From: JAWPMT01 sp965227935
GTDB taxonomy: Bacteria > Bacteroidota > Bacteroidia > Cytophagales > Cyclobacteriaceae
NCBI GenBank assembly: GCA_965227935.1
Contig: CBDDGS010000032.1
Coordinates: forward strand, 6,711 to 70,710
Length of the DNA: 64,000 bases
Direction: 5' to 3'
Both the position numbers and the translations under genes were made by a program. This document shows positions 16,452 through 26,216 of the stretch, one piece after another. How positions within the stretch are numbered: the stretch's first letter is position 1; each line of letters opens with the position of its first letter. The notes below the pieces were generated by a model. That model made no database searches, was not told the DNA's origin, and saw only the letters and a program-made list of their open reading frames with translations.

Positions 16452-17327
16452 TTACTCATCTCTACAAGGCTCATTGTCCAGTTCAAATTCAACGGTAGTG
16501 TGGCTAAATTCAAACTCAGCCAGTACTGCGGACAAGCGGTGCTTTAAATCCCGCTGATCCTCCATTGATAAATCTGCTTCTAGTTCGATATGAACCGTTA
16601 ATACATGACTTTCGCCATCCAGCGACCACAAGTGCAAATGGTGAAACCGCTTAAACTCGGGGATATTTTTAAGTTTCTGTTCGATTTTTTCTGCAATATT
16701 CTGATCAGGCACGCCTTGTAAAAACAGCTTTAATGTAGAGCCCACGTTTCGAACGACATTTACCAAAATAAACAAGGTAAAGCAGATCGCTAAAATAGGA
16801 TCGAGTATTGGCCACTCCACAAACGTCAACACGACAGACACGATAAATACGGCAACCCATCCGAGGACGTCTTCTAACAAATGCCAGTTGAGTACTTTTT
16901 CATTCAGTGTTTTTCCTTTGCTAAGTTTAAATGCGGCGAATCCATTAACGGCGATGCCAAAAATGGAAAGTGCCAACATACCTTCTGTCATCGGCATTTC
17001 CGGATTAAAGAGTCGAGGAATGGATTGAAACAACACCCAGCTTGAGCCAGCTATCAGGACAATCCCGTTGATGAGTGAGCCCAACAACGATAAACGTTTG
17101 TAGCCGTAAGAAAATGAGCTCGAAGCGGGCTTTTTCCCCAGCTTCGCCAGCACCCAGGCCAGACCAATTGAAAGGCTGTCTCCGAGGTCGTGAACGGCAT
17201 CGGCCATAATCGCAGTACTGTTGGTAAGCGCACCACCAATAAATTCGATTATTGTGAATCCGACGTTGAGAAAAAAAGCCCAGCCGATTCGCGCACTACC
17301 GTTGTCGTCATGTGAATGGGAATGCAT
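16452..17327 (-). CDS. cation diffusion facilitator (CzcD/ZitB-like)
   Basis: The 291-residue inner-membrane metal/proton antiporter has a short His-rich N-terminus (MHSHSHDD). The transmembrane metal site is visible as MADAVHDLGDS in helix 2 and HLLEDVLGW in helix 5. The C-terminal domain (FHHLHLWSLDGESHVLTVHI) is the usual cytoplasmic ferredoxin-like dimerisation domain. CDF proteins move Zn2+, Co2+, Cd2+ or related ions to the periplasm, from where the adjacent Czc pump can export them. The gene lies 70 bases beyond the end of czcA on the same strand. Confidence 0.9.
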   Translation of the reverse strand: MHSHSHDDNGSARIGWAFFLNVGFTIIEFIGGALTNSTAIMADAVHDLGDSLSIGLAWVLAKLGKKPASSSFSYGYKRLSLLGSLINGIVLIAGSSWVLFQSIPRLFNPEMPMTEGMLALSIFGIAVNGFAAFKLSKGKTLNEKVLNWHLLEDVLGWVAVFIVSVVLTFVEWPILDPILAICFTLFILVNVVRNVGSTLKLFLQGVPDQNIAEKIEQKLKNIPEFKRFHHLHLWSLDGESHVLTVHIELEADLSMEDQRDLKHRLSAVLAEFEFSHTTVEFELDNEPCRDE

Positions 17328-17397
17328 TGCTCCTCCAGTTTTGTGCTAAGGAAATCAAGAGCAAGACTCAGCCCCGGCTTTCGCCGAGGCTTGTCAA

Positions 17398-20300
17398 TTA
17401 TTTCCCGATTTTATTCTCCCGACGATGCACCCACTGATACAGTATGGGCAACACTAACAAGGTCAAAATTGTTGAAGAAATTATGCCTCCGATAACAACC
17501 GTCGCGAGTGGTCGCTGAACTTCCGCACCCGTACCCGTGTTTAATGCCATTGGCACAAACCCAAGACTTGCGACAAGCGCGGTCATCAGCACCGGACGCA
17601 ACCGAATCAGCGCGCCCTCAACGACCGACGTAGCCAAGTCACCGGATTCATGCCAGAGGTCCCGAATGAAGGCCACCATTACCAGGCCGTTTAGTACCGC
17701 CACACCGGACAGGGCAATAAAGCCCACGCCGGCCGAAATTGACAACGGCATCTCCCTGAACCAAAGCGCCAACACGCCACCAGTCAATGCCAGCGGAACG
17801 CCAGTAAAGATAATCAGCGAATCCTTTAACGAGCCGAAAGCCATAACGAGTAAACCAATGATGATCAAAAGGGTCACCGGTACCACAATCGCCAAGCGTT
17901 GGCTGGCTGATTCCATTTGCTCAAACGTTCCCCCGTAGTCCAGCCAATAGCCACTAGGTAAATCGACCTGCTCACTGATTTTCAGCTTGACCGCATCGAC
18001 AAAACTGCCCAAATCTCGCTCGCGGACATTGGCGGTGACCACAACGCGGCGCTTACCGTTTTCACGGCTGATTTGCGCGGGTGCCGGTTTCAGCTCCATG
18101 TCCGCAACTTCACCCAGTGGCACAAAGTCGCCATTCGGTAAGGGAATTGGCAAGAAGGCCAAGCTATCGATATCGGTGCGCAAGGTCTCGGGGAGTCGTA
18201 CCACCAATTTAAAACGCCGGTCACCCTCATAAATCAAACCCGCATCTTCACCACCGATACCGGCCGCCACTAAATCTTGAAGGTCATCCAGGCTCAAGCC
18301 GTAGCGGGCCAGAGTCATCCGCCTCGGGATAATGGAGAGCATGGGTAAACCGGTGACCTGTTCAACACGGGCATCTGCCGCACCTTCAATGCCCTCGACG
18401 ACCTCCAAAACCTCGTTGGCCGTGGCGACAAGTTGATCCAGGTCATCGCCAAAAACTTTGATGCCCAAGTCCGTACGCACCCCGGAGATAAGTTCGTTAA
18501 AACGCATCTGGATGGGTTGCGTAAATTCATAGTTGTTGCCGGGCAACTGGGTAACAGCAGCTTCCATCGCTGCCACCAAATTAGCCTTTGAACGATTCAC
18601 ATCAGGCCATTCATTGCGAGGCTTCAGGATGACAAAATTATCCGCGACGCTCGGTGGCATGGGGTCGGTCGCCACCTCCGGTGTACCGATTTTGGCGTAC
18701 ACCTTGTCGACTTCAGGAAATTCTTTTAAACGCTGTTCAAGAATCTCCTGCATTTCAACAGACTGCTCGAGGCCGGTACCAGGAATACGAAGTGCATGGA
18801 GGGCGATATCGCCTTCGTCCAGTTGCGGAATGAATTCCGACCCCAGTGTTGTCAGTAGCCATGCACATAGCAAAACCAATACCGATGCACCGGACACCAC
18901 CAGCCAACGGAATCGGAAAGCCGCCTCCAACACGGGGCGGTAGAGTGATTTGCTGGCGACAATTATACGGCTTTCCTTTTCACTGATCTTGCCACCCATG
19001 AACAACGCCACAGCGGCCGGTACAAAGGTAAGTGATAACACCATTGCCGACAGCAAAGCCATCACCACCGTGGCCGCCATGGGGTGGAACATCTTGCCTT
19101 CCACACCGGTGAGCGTGAATATCGGGATATACACAACCGTAATGATTGCCACACCGAAGAGACTGGGCCGAATCACCTCGCCGGTTGCCAGGTAGACCAG
19201 ATGCAAACGTTCGCGCAAGTCCAGCTGTTTGCCGTTTTGATGCTGGGATTCCGACAACCTTCGGATGCAGTTTTCGACAATGATGACCGCACCATCGACA
19301 ATCAAGCCAAAATCCAGTGCTCCCAAACTCATCAAGTTCGCGGACACCCCAGTGCGCACCATACCCGTTAAGGTCGCCAGCATGGACAGCGGAATCACGG
19401 CAGCAGTGATGAGTGCAGCGCGGATATTACCAAGCAGCAGAAACAGCACCACAATCACCAGAAGAGCACCTTCCACCAGGTTTTTTTGCACCGTCGCGAT
19501 GGTTTTATCCACCAGCGTGGTTCGGTCGTAAACCGACTCAACCCTAATACCGTTAGGTAGCGATGCTCGAATGTCTTTAAGCTTTTGTGCTACCTCTTGC
19601 GCCACTATGCGTGGATTTTCTCCCACCAACATCATGGCGGTACCCATCACGGTTTCACGGCCGTCGCGAGTAGCCGCTCCCGTTCGCAGCTCTTTGCCGA
19701 TGGCGACCTCCGCAACATCTTTCACTGTGATGGGCACGTTGCCAAGCAGACCCACCACCACATTTTCAATTTCTATGACGGTAGCCAGTTGACCGGGAGA
19801 GCGCACCAGTAGTTGCTGCCCGTTACGCTCAATGTAGCCCGCACCGCGATTGCTATTGTTGCGACGCAGTGCATTGGCCACTTCATCCATCGTCACACCC
19901 ATTTCCAACAAACGCTGAGGATCAGGGCGTACGTGATACTGTTTGTCATAACCGCCGATGGTGTTAATTTCCACCACCCCGGGCACTTGAGCCAGCTGGG
20001 GCTTGATGATCCAGTCCTGGATCTCGCGCAGTGCCATGGCATCAAGCGGTTCTCCGTTTTCCTGTGTCGCTCCGGGTAGCGCTTCAACGGTATAGACAAA
20101 TATTTCACCCAGACCCGTAGCGATCGGACCCATCTCCGGTTCAAGCCCCGGTGGTAACGCACCCTTGATCGTTGATAGTCGTTCATCAATCAGATTGCGG
20201 GCGTGGTAAATGTCCGTGCCTTCCTTGAATACCACGGTCACTTGTGACAACCCGTAGCGTGATAAGGAACGGGTGTAGTCCAGTGCAGGCAAGCCATAGA

Positions 20301-20517
20301 GTGCGGTCTCCACAGGGAAGGTAATCCGCTGTTCTGCCTCCAGGGGCGAATAACCTGGCGCTTCTGTATTGATCTGTACCTGTACGTTGGTGATGTCCGG
20401 CACCGCGTCGATGGGCAGGTGTTGATAACTCCAGATCCCGATGCCAATCAAAGCCAGCATCAGGGTCATAACCAGATAGCGCCTCTCGATGGAGAGTCGC
20501 ACGATTGCATTAATCAT
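17398..20517 (-). CDS. czcA: heavy-metal RND efflux pump inner-membrane component CzcA
   Basis: The 1039-residue proton-driven RND transporter of the HME family has an N-terminal first helix (RRYLVMTLMLALIGIGIW), two large periplasmic loops, and the HME1 signature DFGLIVDGAVIIVEN in helix 4 (about residue 400). That signature is characteristic of Co/Zn/Cd pumps rather than Cu/Ag CusA types. With CzcB and CzcC it forms a channel exporting divalent metals from the periplasm. Gene order czcC-czcB-czcA with gaps of 1 and 12 bases indicates one operon. The length is normal and no frame damage is seen. Confidence 0.94.
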   Translation of the reverse strand: MINAIVRLSIERRYLVMTLMLALIGIGIWSYQHLPIDAVPDITNVQVQINTEAPGYSPLEAEQRITFPVETALYGLPALDYTRSLSRYGLSQVTVVFKEGTDIYHARNLIDERLSTIKGALPPGLEPEMGPIATGLGEIFVYTVEALPGATQENGEPLDAMALREIQDWIIKPQLAQVPGVVEINTIGGYDKQYHVRPDPQRLLEMGVTMDEVANALRRNNSNRGAGYIERNGQQLLVRSPGQLATVIEIENVVVGLLGNVPITVKDVAEVAIGKELRTGAATRDGRETVMGTAMMLVGENPRIVAQEVAQKLKDIRASLPNGIRVESVYDRTTLVDKTIATVQKNLVEGALLVIVVLFLLLGNIRAALITAAVIPLSMLATLTGMVRTGVSANLMSLGALDFGLIVDGAVIIVENCIRRLSESQHQNGKQLDLRERLHLVYLATGEVIRPSLFGVAIITVVYIPIFTLTGVEGKMFHPMAATVVMALLSAMVLSLTFVPAAVALFMGGKISEKESRIIVASKSLYRPVLEAAFRFRWLVVSGASVLVLLCAWLLTTLGSEFIPQLDEGDIALHALRIPGTGLEQSVEMQEILEQRLKEFPEVDKVYAKIGTPEVATDPMPPSVADNFVILKPRNEWPDVNRSKANLVAAMEAAVTQLPGNNYEFTQPIQMRFNELISGVRTDLGIKVFGDDLDQLVATANEVLEVVEGIEGAADARVEQVTGLPMLSIIPRRMTLARYGLSLDDLQDLVAAGIGGEDAGLIYEGDRRFKLVVRLPETLRTDIDSLAFLPIPLPNGDFVPLGEVADMELKPAPAQISRENGKRRVVVTANVRERDLGSFVDAVKLKISEQVDLPSGYWLDYGGTFEQMESASQRLAIVVPVTLLIIIGLLVMAFGSLKDSLIIFTGVPLALTGGVLALWFREMPLSISAGVGFIALSGVAVLNGLVMVAFIRDLWHESGDLATSVVEGALIRLRPVLMTALVASLGFVPMALNTGTGAEVQRPLATVVIGGIISSTILTLLVLPILYQWVHRRENKIGK

Positions 20518-20529
20518 GATGGTCGCTCC

Positions 20530-21780
20530 TTAGTGGTCGTGTGAGGCGCCGGATTTTTCAATATCGGCTTTGATTAAATAACTGTTTTCGACCACATAGT
20601 GGTCACCAGGATTTAGGCCATCCAGCACTTCCGTAAAACGCCCATCACTTCGTCCTAGCCCTAGAGGACGAATCTCATAGGAGTCACCAACTTTGATAAA
20701 CACCACCTTCCAATCGCGAAAGTCTTGTAACGCACGATTGTCGACTACCAATGGAACCTCAATTTTTTCCACATCAATAAGACCATTCACCAAATCACCC
20801 GGTGCCATGTCGTTGTTCTCGTTGCTTAAGGCAGCTCGGGCGAGCACAAAGGGCGCGCCTCCCGACAAGGAAGAGATGTGTGTGATCTGGCTTTCATGCG
20901 TGTGATTGTTGTGCTCTATATGCACACTCAGCCCAGGCTGAACTTGACTGCGCTGACCGGGAAATACCTTAAATTCCGCCCAGAGTGTTTGATGGTTGAT
21001 GAGTGTAAACAGTGGGGAGTCAGTGGCCGTTTCGCCGGCATTGGCCAAGCGCTCTTGAATGACACCGGCCATGGGGGCACGCAGTTCATAGCTTTGTAAA
21101 CTTTCATTGGATTCAATCACGGCCAGTACATCGCCTTTATTGACCCTATCTCCCACATTCGCTCGAACAGCCGTCACCACGCCGGGAAAGCGAGCGCGAA
21201 GATGCGCTTTCTGATCGGGTGGTGTAGCCAGGCGGCCATAAACTTGCAAGTGGCGCTCGATACTGCCGGGGCCAGCCACCTCGGAACCAATGCCCACTTT
21301 TGTCGCCATGTCAGCCGCAATCTCGACGCGACCTTCGTGGGACTCCCATTGCCATTGATGATTTTTCCCTTCCAAACGCAGATTCACCGCGACATCAAAG
21401 GAATGCGGTTCGGCGACGACGCCATCGCCAAGCCAATACTCGTCGTGCTTGCTAAAGGTGAACACATCCTGCTGACCGCCCAATCGACTCAGGGTCACCG
21501 TCAGCTCCGCGCTGTTAACCGGCTTGCCGTCATGGGTAATCCAGGCGCGATATTCGGGCGGAACACCCCGCTCAAAAATCGCCAGTTCCAGTTCAACATC
21601 ACCGTCGTGCAACAGCTTGCCACCGTTGGGGCCTTTTTGTTCTGCGTGTGTCTCTTCTTCATGATCGCCGTGTCCATGCTCATCGCCACCGGCGCTGTAG
21701 GTGTTCAGGGCCATTCCCATCAAAGGAATCAGTAAAACCCCAATCCATCGTTTTAAAAATGTTGTTTTTAGTCTGTTCAT
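20530..21780 (-). CDS. czcB: CzcB-type membrane fusion protein
   Basis: The 416-residue periplasmic adaptor starts at ATG 21780, behind AGGACAATAAG and next to the stop of czcC, which decides against a longer in-frame start. It has a signal segment (LLIPLMGMALNTYSAG), then a His-rich metal-binding N-terminus (GGDEHGHGDHEEETHAEQKG). The lipoyl/barrel-sandwich domain reads ARFPGVVTAVRANVGDRVNK and RAPMAGVIQERLANAGETA. The C-terminus is again His-containing (SGASHDH). It bridges CzcA and CzcC. Confidence 0.92.
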   Translation of the reverse strand: MNRLKTTFLKRWIGVLLIPLMGMALNTYSAGGDEHGHGDHEEETHAEQKGPNGGKLLHDGDVELELAIFERGVPPEYRAWITHDGKPVNSAELTVTLSRLGGQQDVFTFSKHDEYWLGDGVVAEPHSFDVAVNLRLEGKNHQWQWESHEGRVEIAADMATKVGIGSEVAGPGSIERHLQVYGRLATPPDQKAHLRARFPGVVTAVRANVGDRVNKGDVLAVIESNESLQSYELRAPMAGVIQERLANAGETATDSPLFTLINHQTLWAEFKVFPGQRSQVQPGLSVHIEHNNHTHESQITHISSLSGGAPFVLARAALSNENNDMAPGDLVNGLIDVEKIEVPLVVDNRALQDFRDWKVVFIKVGDSYEIRPLGLGRSDGRFTEVLDGLNPGDHYVVENSYLIKADIEKSGASHDH

Positions 21781-21781
21781 C

Positions 21782-23140
21782 TTATTGTCCTGAATTCGGT
21801 TGACGCTGGGATGGCTGGGCTGCGTTTTTAGAAATGGAAGACTCAGAGGTGAGTGATCCAACGGCCAAAGGTTGCGCGGTCAATTGTTCAATCAATGCCT
21901 GGTTCAATAACGCCGTACTGGCCGCATCAATCGCGGCCATATGTGCGTCGAGCAGATCGCGCTGCGCCGTCACCCAGTCCACGTAGCTGTAGCGTCCACG
22001 CTCATAAGCCTGTCGAGTTTGTTCAAGGGCTTTATCCAGCGCCGGGAGAACATCCGCTCGCATTTGACGTGCGGCGGCGGCGCTTTGTTGGTAGGTTTGC
22101 CAGGCTTCAAACAGGCGGGCACGAATGGCGAGCAGTGTCGCTTCACGTTGATACCGAACCATCTCCCGTTCGGCGAGCGCTGACTGTACTTCGCCACGAT
22201 TGCGACGTCCGGCGAACAAGGGCATGGATAGCCCCGCGGTTAGCGCCGAATCACCCGTACCCTCATAACGGCGTACACCCAAACTCCAGCGCAGATTGCT
22301 GGATGATTGACTGCGTGCCAGAGTTACTTCCGCTTCGCGCACACGCTCCTCGCTGGCGAAAACTTGGATAGCAGGTGAGGCTGCCACTCTCGCATACAGC
22401 GCATCAAAACTGGACAGCTCGTCAAATTTGAAAAGGTTGCCGATGATTCGATCAAAATCGGCGTGGTCCGCTTTCCATAGCGAGGCCAGCGCAAACTTGC
22501 GGCTTGCCAGCTCGGCCATCAAAGCGTCTTGTTGCATTTTTGCTTGTTTGAGCAAGGCTTCGGCTCGCAGCCGCTCGGCTTCAGGTGCCGCACCGCGCTG
22601 GACTCTGTTTTTAACGAGCTGATAGCTTTGCTCGGCCAGTTGTGTCGCTTGTTTTGCCACTTCCAGTTTCTCCTGGAGCGCCAAGGAAGCAATAAAGCCT
22701 TGCGTGACTCGCCCGAGTAAATCCAGCGACTTAGCCTCTCGTTCGGCTTGCGTCAATGCGTAACGCGAGTCAGCGACCGCCACGCGGGAATCGCGTTTAT
22801 CGCCTAGCTCAATGACGGAGGACAGAGATAGCGTCAACTCCGCACTATCTACTCCGGAGAAGTCTCCGCTGCCAGCGACATTCTCGACGTCTATGCCCAG
22901 CTCAAAAGCAGGTCGCAATTTTGCGGTTTGACGCATGCCTTCAATAATCTGATAACGCTTTTGAAATACTTCGAGCTCAGGGCTATTCGCCAGCGCACGT
23001 TGCGTGGCTTCCGTTAGCGTTAACGACATTTGCTCGGCCACCACGTCGGATGCGGCGCCCAGCGATAAGACCGTCAATAAAACAGATAAACAATACTGAA
23101 GCCGATGGCGGCGCCATAGCTTCGTAAAAAGGAGCAACAT
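21782..23140 (-). CDS. czcC: CzcC-type outer-membrane efflux protein
   Basis: The 452-residue TolC-family (OEP) protein has a signal peptide (CLSVLLTVLSLGAASDVVA). Two helical repeats of the OEP fold follow: LTEATQRALANSPELEVFQK at the start of the first, and LLIAIRARLFEAWQTYQQSA-like helices in the second. It forms the outer-membrane exit for the CzcCBA pump. It is the first gene of the operon; a 57-base gap separates it from the small His/Cys-rich gene upstream, which is probably co-transcribed. Confidence 0.9.
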   Translation of the reverse strand: MLLLFTKLWRRHRLQYCLSVLLTVLSLGAASDVVAEQMSLTLTEATQRALANSPELEVFQKRYQIIEGMRQTAKLRPAFELGIDVENVAGSGDFSGVDSAELTLSLSSVIELGDKRDSRVAVADSRYALTQAEREAKSLDLLGRVTQGFIASLALQEKLEVAKQATQLAEQSYQLVKNRVQRGAAPEAERLRAEALLKQAKMQQDALMAELASRKFALASLWKADHADFDRIIGNLFKFDELSSFDALYARVAASPAIQVFASEERVREAEVTLARSQSSSNLRWSLGVRRYEGTGDSALTAGLSMPLFAGRRNRGEVQSALAEREMVRYQREATLLAIRARLFEAWQTYQQSAAAARQMRADVLPALDKALEQTRQAYERGRYSYVDWVTAQRDLLDAHMAAIDAASTALLNQALIEQLTAQPLAVGSLTSESSISKNAAQPSQRQPNSGQ

Positions 23141-23197
23141 GGTAAAAATCCTGTGTTAGTTAAACCAAGAAAAAGGTGAAACAAAAATCTGACAGGA

Positions 23198-23569
23198 TTA
23201 AGCGATCGGAGGGCGATGAATGGTGTGGAGGTAGGTGGACTGAAAATGGTTTTCTTGTGGAAATAAAAGCACTGTGGTCGGTGCCATAAACACCACGTCC
23301 TGGCTCGGATGCAGTGAAAAATGAGTCCCATGCCCGTGACAGTGGCAACAGTGGTCGCACATATCTTCATTGATATCTGACGCGACATTTGAGTCGGATG
23401 CAATTGCAGGGTCTGCATCATCGCTCACAACAATTTCGTGATGGCTTTTATCCTCTTCGGCACCGTGAATCACACCCGCAGCTTCGAAAGCGACGAACAC
23501 AAATTGCAGAACGGCCAACATGAGCATGAGGCGCGCGGTAAAGCTTGTGCGGTGATTCGTTTTTGACAT
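23198..23569 (-). CDS. small exported His/Cys-rich protein (CzcI/DUF2946-like)
   Basis: The product has 123 residues. A hydrophobic N-terminal segment (LMLMLAVLQFVFVAFEAAGV) suggests export. The middle is acidic, followed by the dense metal-binding cluster CDHCCHCHGHGTHFSLHP. Small proteins of this kind (CzcI, DUF2946) often precede czcCBA and are thought to bind metal or tune the response. Position directly upstream of czcC supports that. The family assignment rests on context and composition. Confidence 0.65.
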   Translation of the reverse strand: MSKTNHRTSFTARLMLMLAVLQFVFVAFEAAGVIHGAEEDKSHHEIVVSDDADPAIASDSNVASDINEDMCDHCCHCHGHGTHFSLHPSQDVVFMAPTTVLLFPQENHFQSTYLHTIHRPPIA

Positions 23570-23588
23570 GATTTAGTCAGGTTATTTT

Positions 23589-23864
23589 CTATTTCAGATA
23601 AGAGCGTAACACGCTCACGACTTGTTCAACATCGGCATCGCGTTCTTCAGGGCTGATATCGTGCGCACCCAAATGCTCGCGAATGTGACCTTCCAATACT
23701 TCGCCCATCAGACCGTTGACGGCGCCTCGCACAGCAGCAATCTGTTGCAGCACTTTACTGCACTCTCCATTCTGGATGAGCAGTTTTTCCAGCCCTTCGG
23801 CTTGACCTTTTATGCGACGTACACGAGTGAGAAGTTTTTCACGCTGTTTGACGGTATGGGGCAT
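23589..23864 (-). CDS. dmeR: RcnR/DmeR-type nickel/cobalt-sensing repressor (CsoR family)
   Basis: The 91-residue all-helical repressor starts MPHTVKQREKLLTRVRRIKG. The metal ligands of RcnR are all present: His3, Cys35 (NGECSKVLQQ), His60 and His64 (EGHIREHLG). This HCHH pattern points to Ni2+/Co2+ rather than to the Cu(I) CsoR or formaldehyde FrmR sets. The gene is divergent from the CDF transporter at 23934, the arrangement of dmeR-dmeF. In the family the apo-protein represses and metal binding releases it. A site with the expected G-tract lies between the genes. Confidence 0.88.
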   Translation of the reverse strand: MPHTVKQREKLLTRVRRIKGQAEGLEKLLIQNGECSKVLQQIAAVRGAVNGLMGEVLEGHIREHLGAHDISPEERDADVEQVVSVLRSYLK

Positions 23865-23887
23865 TGAGTAGTTCCGGGCTTATTGTA

Positions 23888-23902
23888 TACTGGGGTATAG
23901 TA
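23888..23902 (+). promoter_or_regulatory. RcnR/CsoR-type operator
   Basis: TACTGGGGTATAGTA matches the pattern of a G-tract flanked by TACT and AGTA half-sites used by RcnR-like repressors. A second ACTGGGG follows at 23914-23921. Both lie between the divergent dmeR and dmeF genes and probably control both. Confidence 0.75.
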
Positions 23903-23933
23903 TATACCACACAAAACTGGGGAACAAGATAGC

Positions 23934-24869
23934 ATGCACGTCGAAGCCAACCACCGTATCCACGATCATGTTTTTGACGAAGGTAACCCGCTTGCCGAGC
24001 GCAATACTCGCTGGGCGGTTTTACTGACAATTGTCATGATGGTGGCCGAAATCACCAGTGGATGGATGTTTAACTCCATGGCTTTGCTGGCTGATGGTTG
24101 GCACATGAGTTCACATGCCTTGGCTCTGGGGCTATCTGTTGCGGCCTACGCGGCAGCACGGCGGTTTGCGCAACACCCTCGTTTTGCTTTTGGTACCTGG
24201 AAAATTGAAGTGCTCGGCGGGTACACCAGCGCTATTTTTCTGGTGGGTATTGCTGGGCTGATGCTGTTTCAGTCGGTGGCAAGACTCTTGGCTCCAACCC
24301 CAATTCAATACGACCAGGCTATTCTTGTGGCCGTTCTGGGTCTACTGGTCAACCTTGTATGCGCATGGCTATTAAAAGACGGCCATCACCATCATCACGA
24401 AGATGAGGATCATCATCACGATCATAACCATCACGACCTAAACCTGCGCGCGGCTTATTTGCACGTGATCACAGACGCCTTAACTTCGTTCCTAGCCATC
24501 GTTGCGCTATTTGGCGGTAAGCTTTGGGGTGCGAATTGGCTCGATCCTGTGATGGGTATTGTGGGAGCTATCCTTGTAACCATTTGGGCTGTTGGATTAA
24601 TTAAAAACACAGCCAATGTACTACTCGACGCGGAAATGGATAAGCCCATCGCCAATCGTGTAAAGGAACGCGTGTGCTCAAAGATCCCAAAAACTGAGGT
24701 GACAGATTTTCATTTATGGAGAGTCGGCAAAAAGCACTACGCGTGCATCTTATCCTTGACCACTAACTCCGCAGTCACGCCTGATAACGTGAAAGAGTCG
24801 CTGAAGGATCTCGAAGAGTTGGCCCATATTACGATTGAGGTAAATTGCAGCAGACCATTGAGTTCCTAA
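23934..24869 (+). CDS. dmeF: DmeF-type Co2+/Ni2+ CDF efflux transporter
   Basis: The product has 311 residues. The N-terminus (NHRIHDHVFDEGNPLAERNT) and helix 2 site MALLADGWHMSSHALAL are typical of DmeF. A long His-rich loop lies between helices 4 and 5 (DGHHHHHEDEDHHHDHNHHD). Helix 5 carries HVITDALTS. The C-terminal cytoplasmic domain is present (TDFHLWRVGKKHYACILSL). DmeF exports cobalt and nickel across the inner membrane. The ATG at 23934 follows GGGGAACAAGATAGC. Control by the divergent RcnR-like repressor is expected. Confidence 0.88.
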   Translation: MHVEANHRIHDHVFDEGNPLAERNTRWAVLLTIVMMVAEITSGWMFNSMALLADGWHMSSHALALGLSVAAYAAARRFAQHPRFAFGTWKIEVLGGYTSAIFLVGIAGLMLFQSVARLLAPTPIQYDQAILVAVLGLLVNLVCAWLLKDGHHHHHEDEDHHHDHNHHDLNLRAAYLHVITDALTSFLAIVALFGGKLWGANWLDPVMGIVGAILVTIWAVGLIKNTANVLLDAEMDKPIANRVKERVCSKIPKTEVTDFHLWRVGKKHYACILSLTTNSAVTPDNVKESLKDLEELAHITIEVNCSRPLSS

Positions 24870-24935
24870 ATTCAAATGATGGTGAAAACCGCAAAAAACC
24901 TGAGCCGTTGAAACTATTAAATTAGGGGGAAACCG

Positions 24936-26186
24936 TTGTCCGATATCGATAGATACTTACAGGCCGCGACACGTGACAATACCCGTTTGAGTTACCGTGC
25001 GGCTGTTGAACATTTCGAGAGTCAATGGGGTGGTTTTCTTCCTGCGACCGCAGATAGCGTGGCTCGCTATTTGGTGGATTATGCAAACACTTTGTCAGTG
25101 AATACGCTGCGTCAACGATTGGCCGGCTTGGCAGCCTGGCATCTTGAACAGGGCTTCCCTGATCCCACCAAGGCCCCACATGTGAAGAAAGTTTTAAAAG
25201 GCATTGCCGAATTGCACCCTGTCGTCCAAAAGCAAGCCAAACCGATTCAGCTCGACCAGCTAACGCTGCTGGTAAATTCGTTTGATCGTTTTATTAAAAA
25301 TGGCTCGCCAAAGGAAGCGCTGCAATCGATCCGGGATAAAGCCCTATTGCTGATCGGTTTCTGGCGAGCCTTTCGCAGTGATGAATTAGCTCGTCTCTGT
25401 GTGGAGCATATTCAAGCCGAGGCAGGGAAAGGGATGGAAATATTTGTCCCCCGCAGTAAAGGCGATCATTCCCGGTTGGGTCGGCGATACAAGGCACCTG
25501 CATTGAAACAACTTTGTCCTGTCGAAGCTTATTTAGATTGGATAAGTGCGGCGCAACTAAAAAGCGGACCGGTCTTTCGTTCAATTAATCGTTGGGCACA
25601 AGTGTCCGAAGACGCACTGCATCCTGCCAGCATCATTGGCATCATTAAACGGTGCTGCATACGAGCTGACATCGACGAGGCCAATCTGTTTAGCAGCCAC
25701 TCGCTGCGAAGAGGTTTTGCCACCTGGGCCAATGCGCAAGGCTGGGACACGAAATCCCTCATGGAATACGTGGGCTGGAAAGATGCTCAGTCCGCGATGC
25801 GATACATTGACGCCCCAGATCCGTTTGCTCAGTATCGTAGTGAAACTGGAATGGCTAAAGGAACTGCGCAAATCGAAGGAGATGAACAACACCCCATACA
25901 ATCGTTATTGGAAGTCCTTCTTGTCCTTGAGCCTTACAGCAAGCTTTCCAAACGCACTGAACGAGCAAGAAAATTGATCGAGCGACATTGCTTGTTACCG
26001 TGGTCAATGAAAAAAGTCGACTTAGAAGGAAGGAAGTACGAAATTACAGTCACGCACAGTGATGGCGATTCACTGGATGAAATTCTGGACGAACTGCTTC
26101 ACCAAATGCACCAGATCGCGTCAGAGAATCAATCCATGCTGGAGGTCAGTATTCGCGATCCTCGCACCGATAAACACTGGGATTAA
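24936..26186 (+). CDS. tyrosine recombinase of the transposon (cointegrate resolvase, TnpS/TnpI role)
   Basis: The product has 416 residues. The N-terminal SAM-like DNA-binding domain (TRLSYRAAVEHFESQWGGFL) precedes the catalytic domain. The active-site arginine is in GFWRAFRSDELARL, then SSHSLRRGFATWANAQGWDT with the HxxR box, and the tyrosine in SAMRYIDAPDPF. The last 100 residues exceed the usual resolvase length. TTG 24936 is the start, well placed behind ATTAGGGGGAAACCG. The gene lies 30 bases upstream of tnpA. In Tn3-family elements without a serine resolvase such enzymes resolve cointegrates. Confidence 0.85.
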   Translation: MSDIDRYLQAATRDNTRLSYRAAVEHFESQWGGFLPATADSVARYLVDYANTLSVNTLRQRLAGLAAWHLEQGFPDPTKAPHVKKVLKGIAELHPVVQKQAKPIQLDQLTLLVNSFDRFIKNGSPKEALQSIRDKALLLIGFWRAFRSDELARLCVEHIQAEAGKGMEIFVPRSKGDHSRLGRRYKAPALKQLCPVEAYLDWISAAQLKSGPVFRSINRWAQVSEDALHPASIIGIIKRCCIRADIDEANLFSSHSLRRGFATWANAQGWDTKSLMEYVGWKDAQSAMRYIDAPDPFAQYRSETGMAKGTAQIEGDEQHPIQSLLEVLLVLEPYSKLSKRTERARKLIERHCLLPWSMKKVDLEGRKYEITVTHSDGDSLDEILDELLHQMHQIASENQSMLEVSIRDPRTDKHWD

Positions 26187-26216
26187 CCAACCCCGTTTTT
26201 AAAGGAAGTTTAAGAT

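Noticed and set aside
21853..22371. Open frames antisense to czcC and traI
   Set aside because: They run through strongly supported genes, lack ribosome sites and show no recognisable domain.
23074..23421. Alternative frame overlapping the czcC start and the His/Cys-rich gene
   Set aside because: It overlaps two better-supported genes and lacks a ribosome site; the frame at 23198-23569 has an export signal and a metal-binding cluster.
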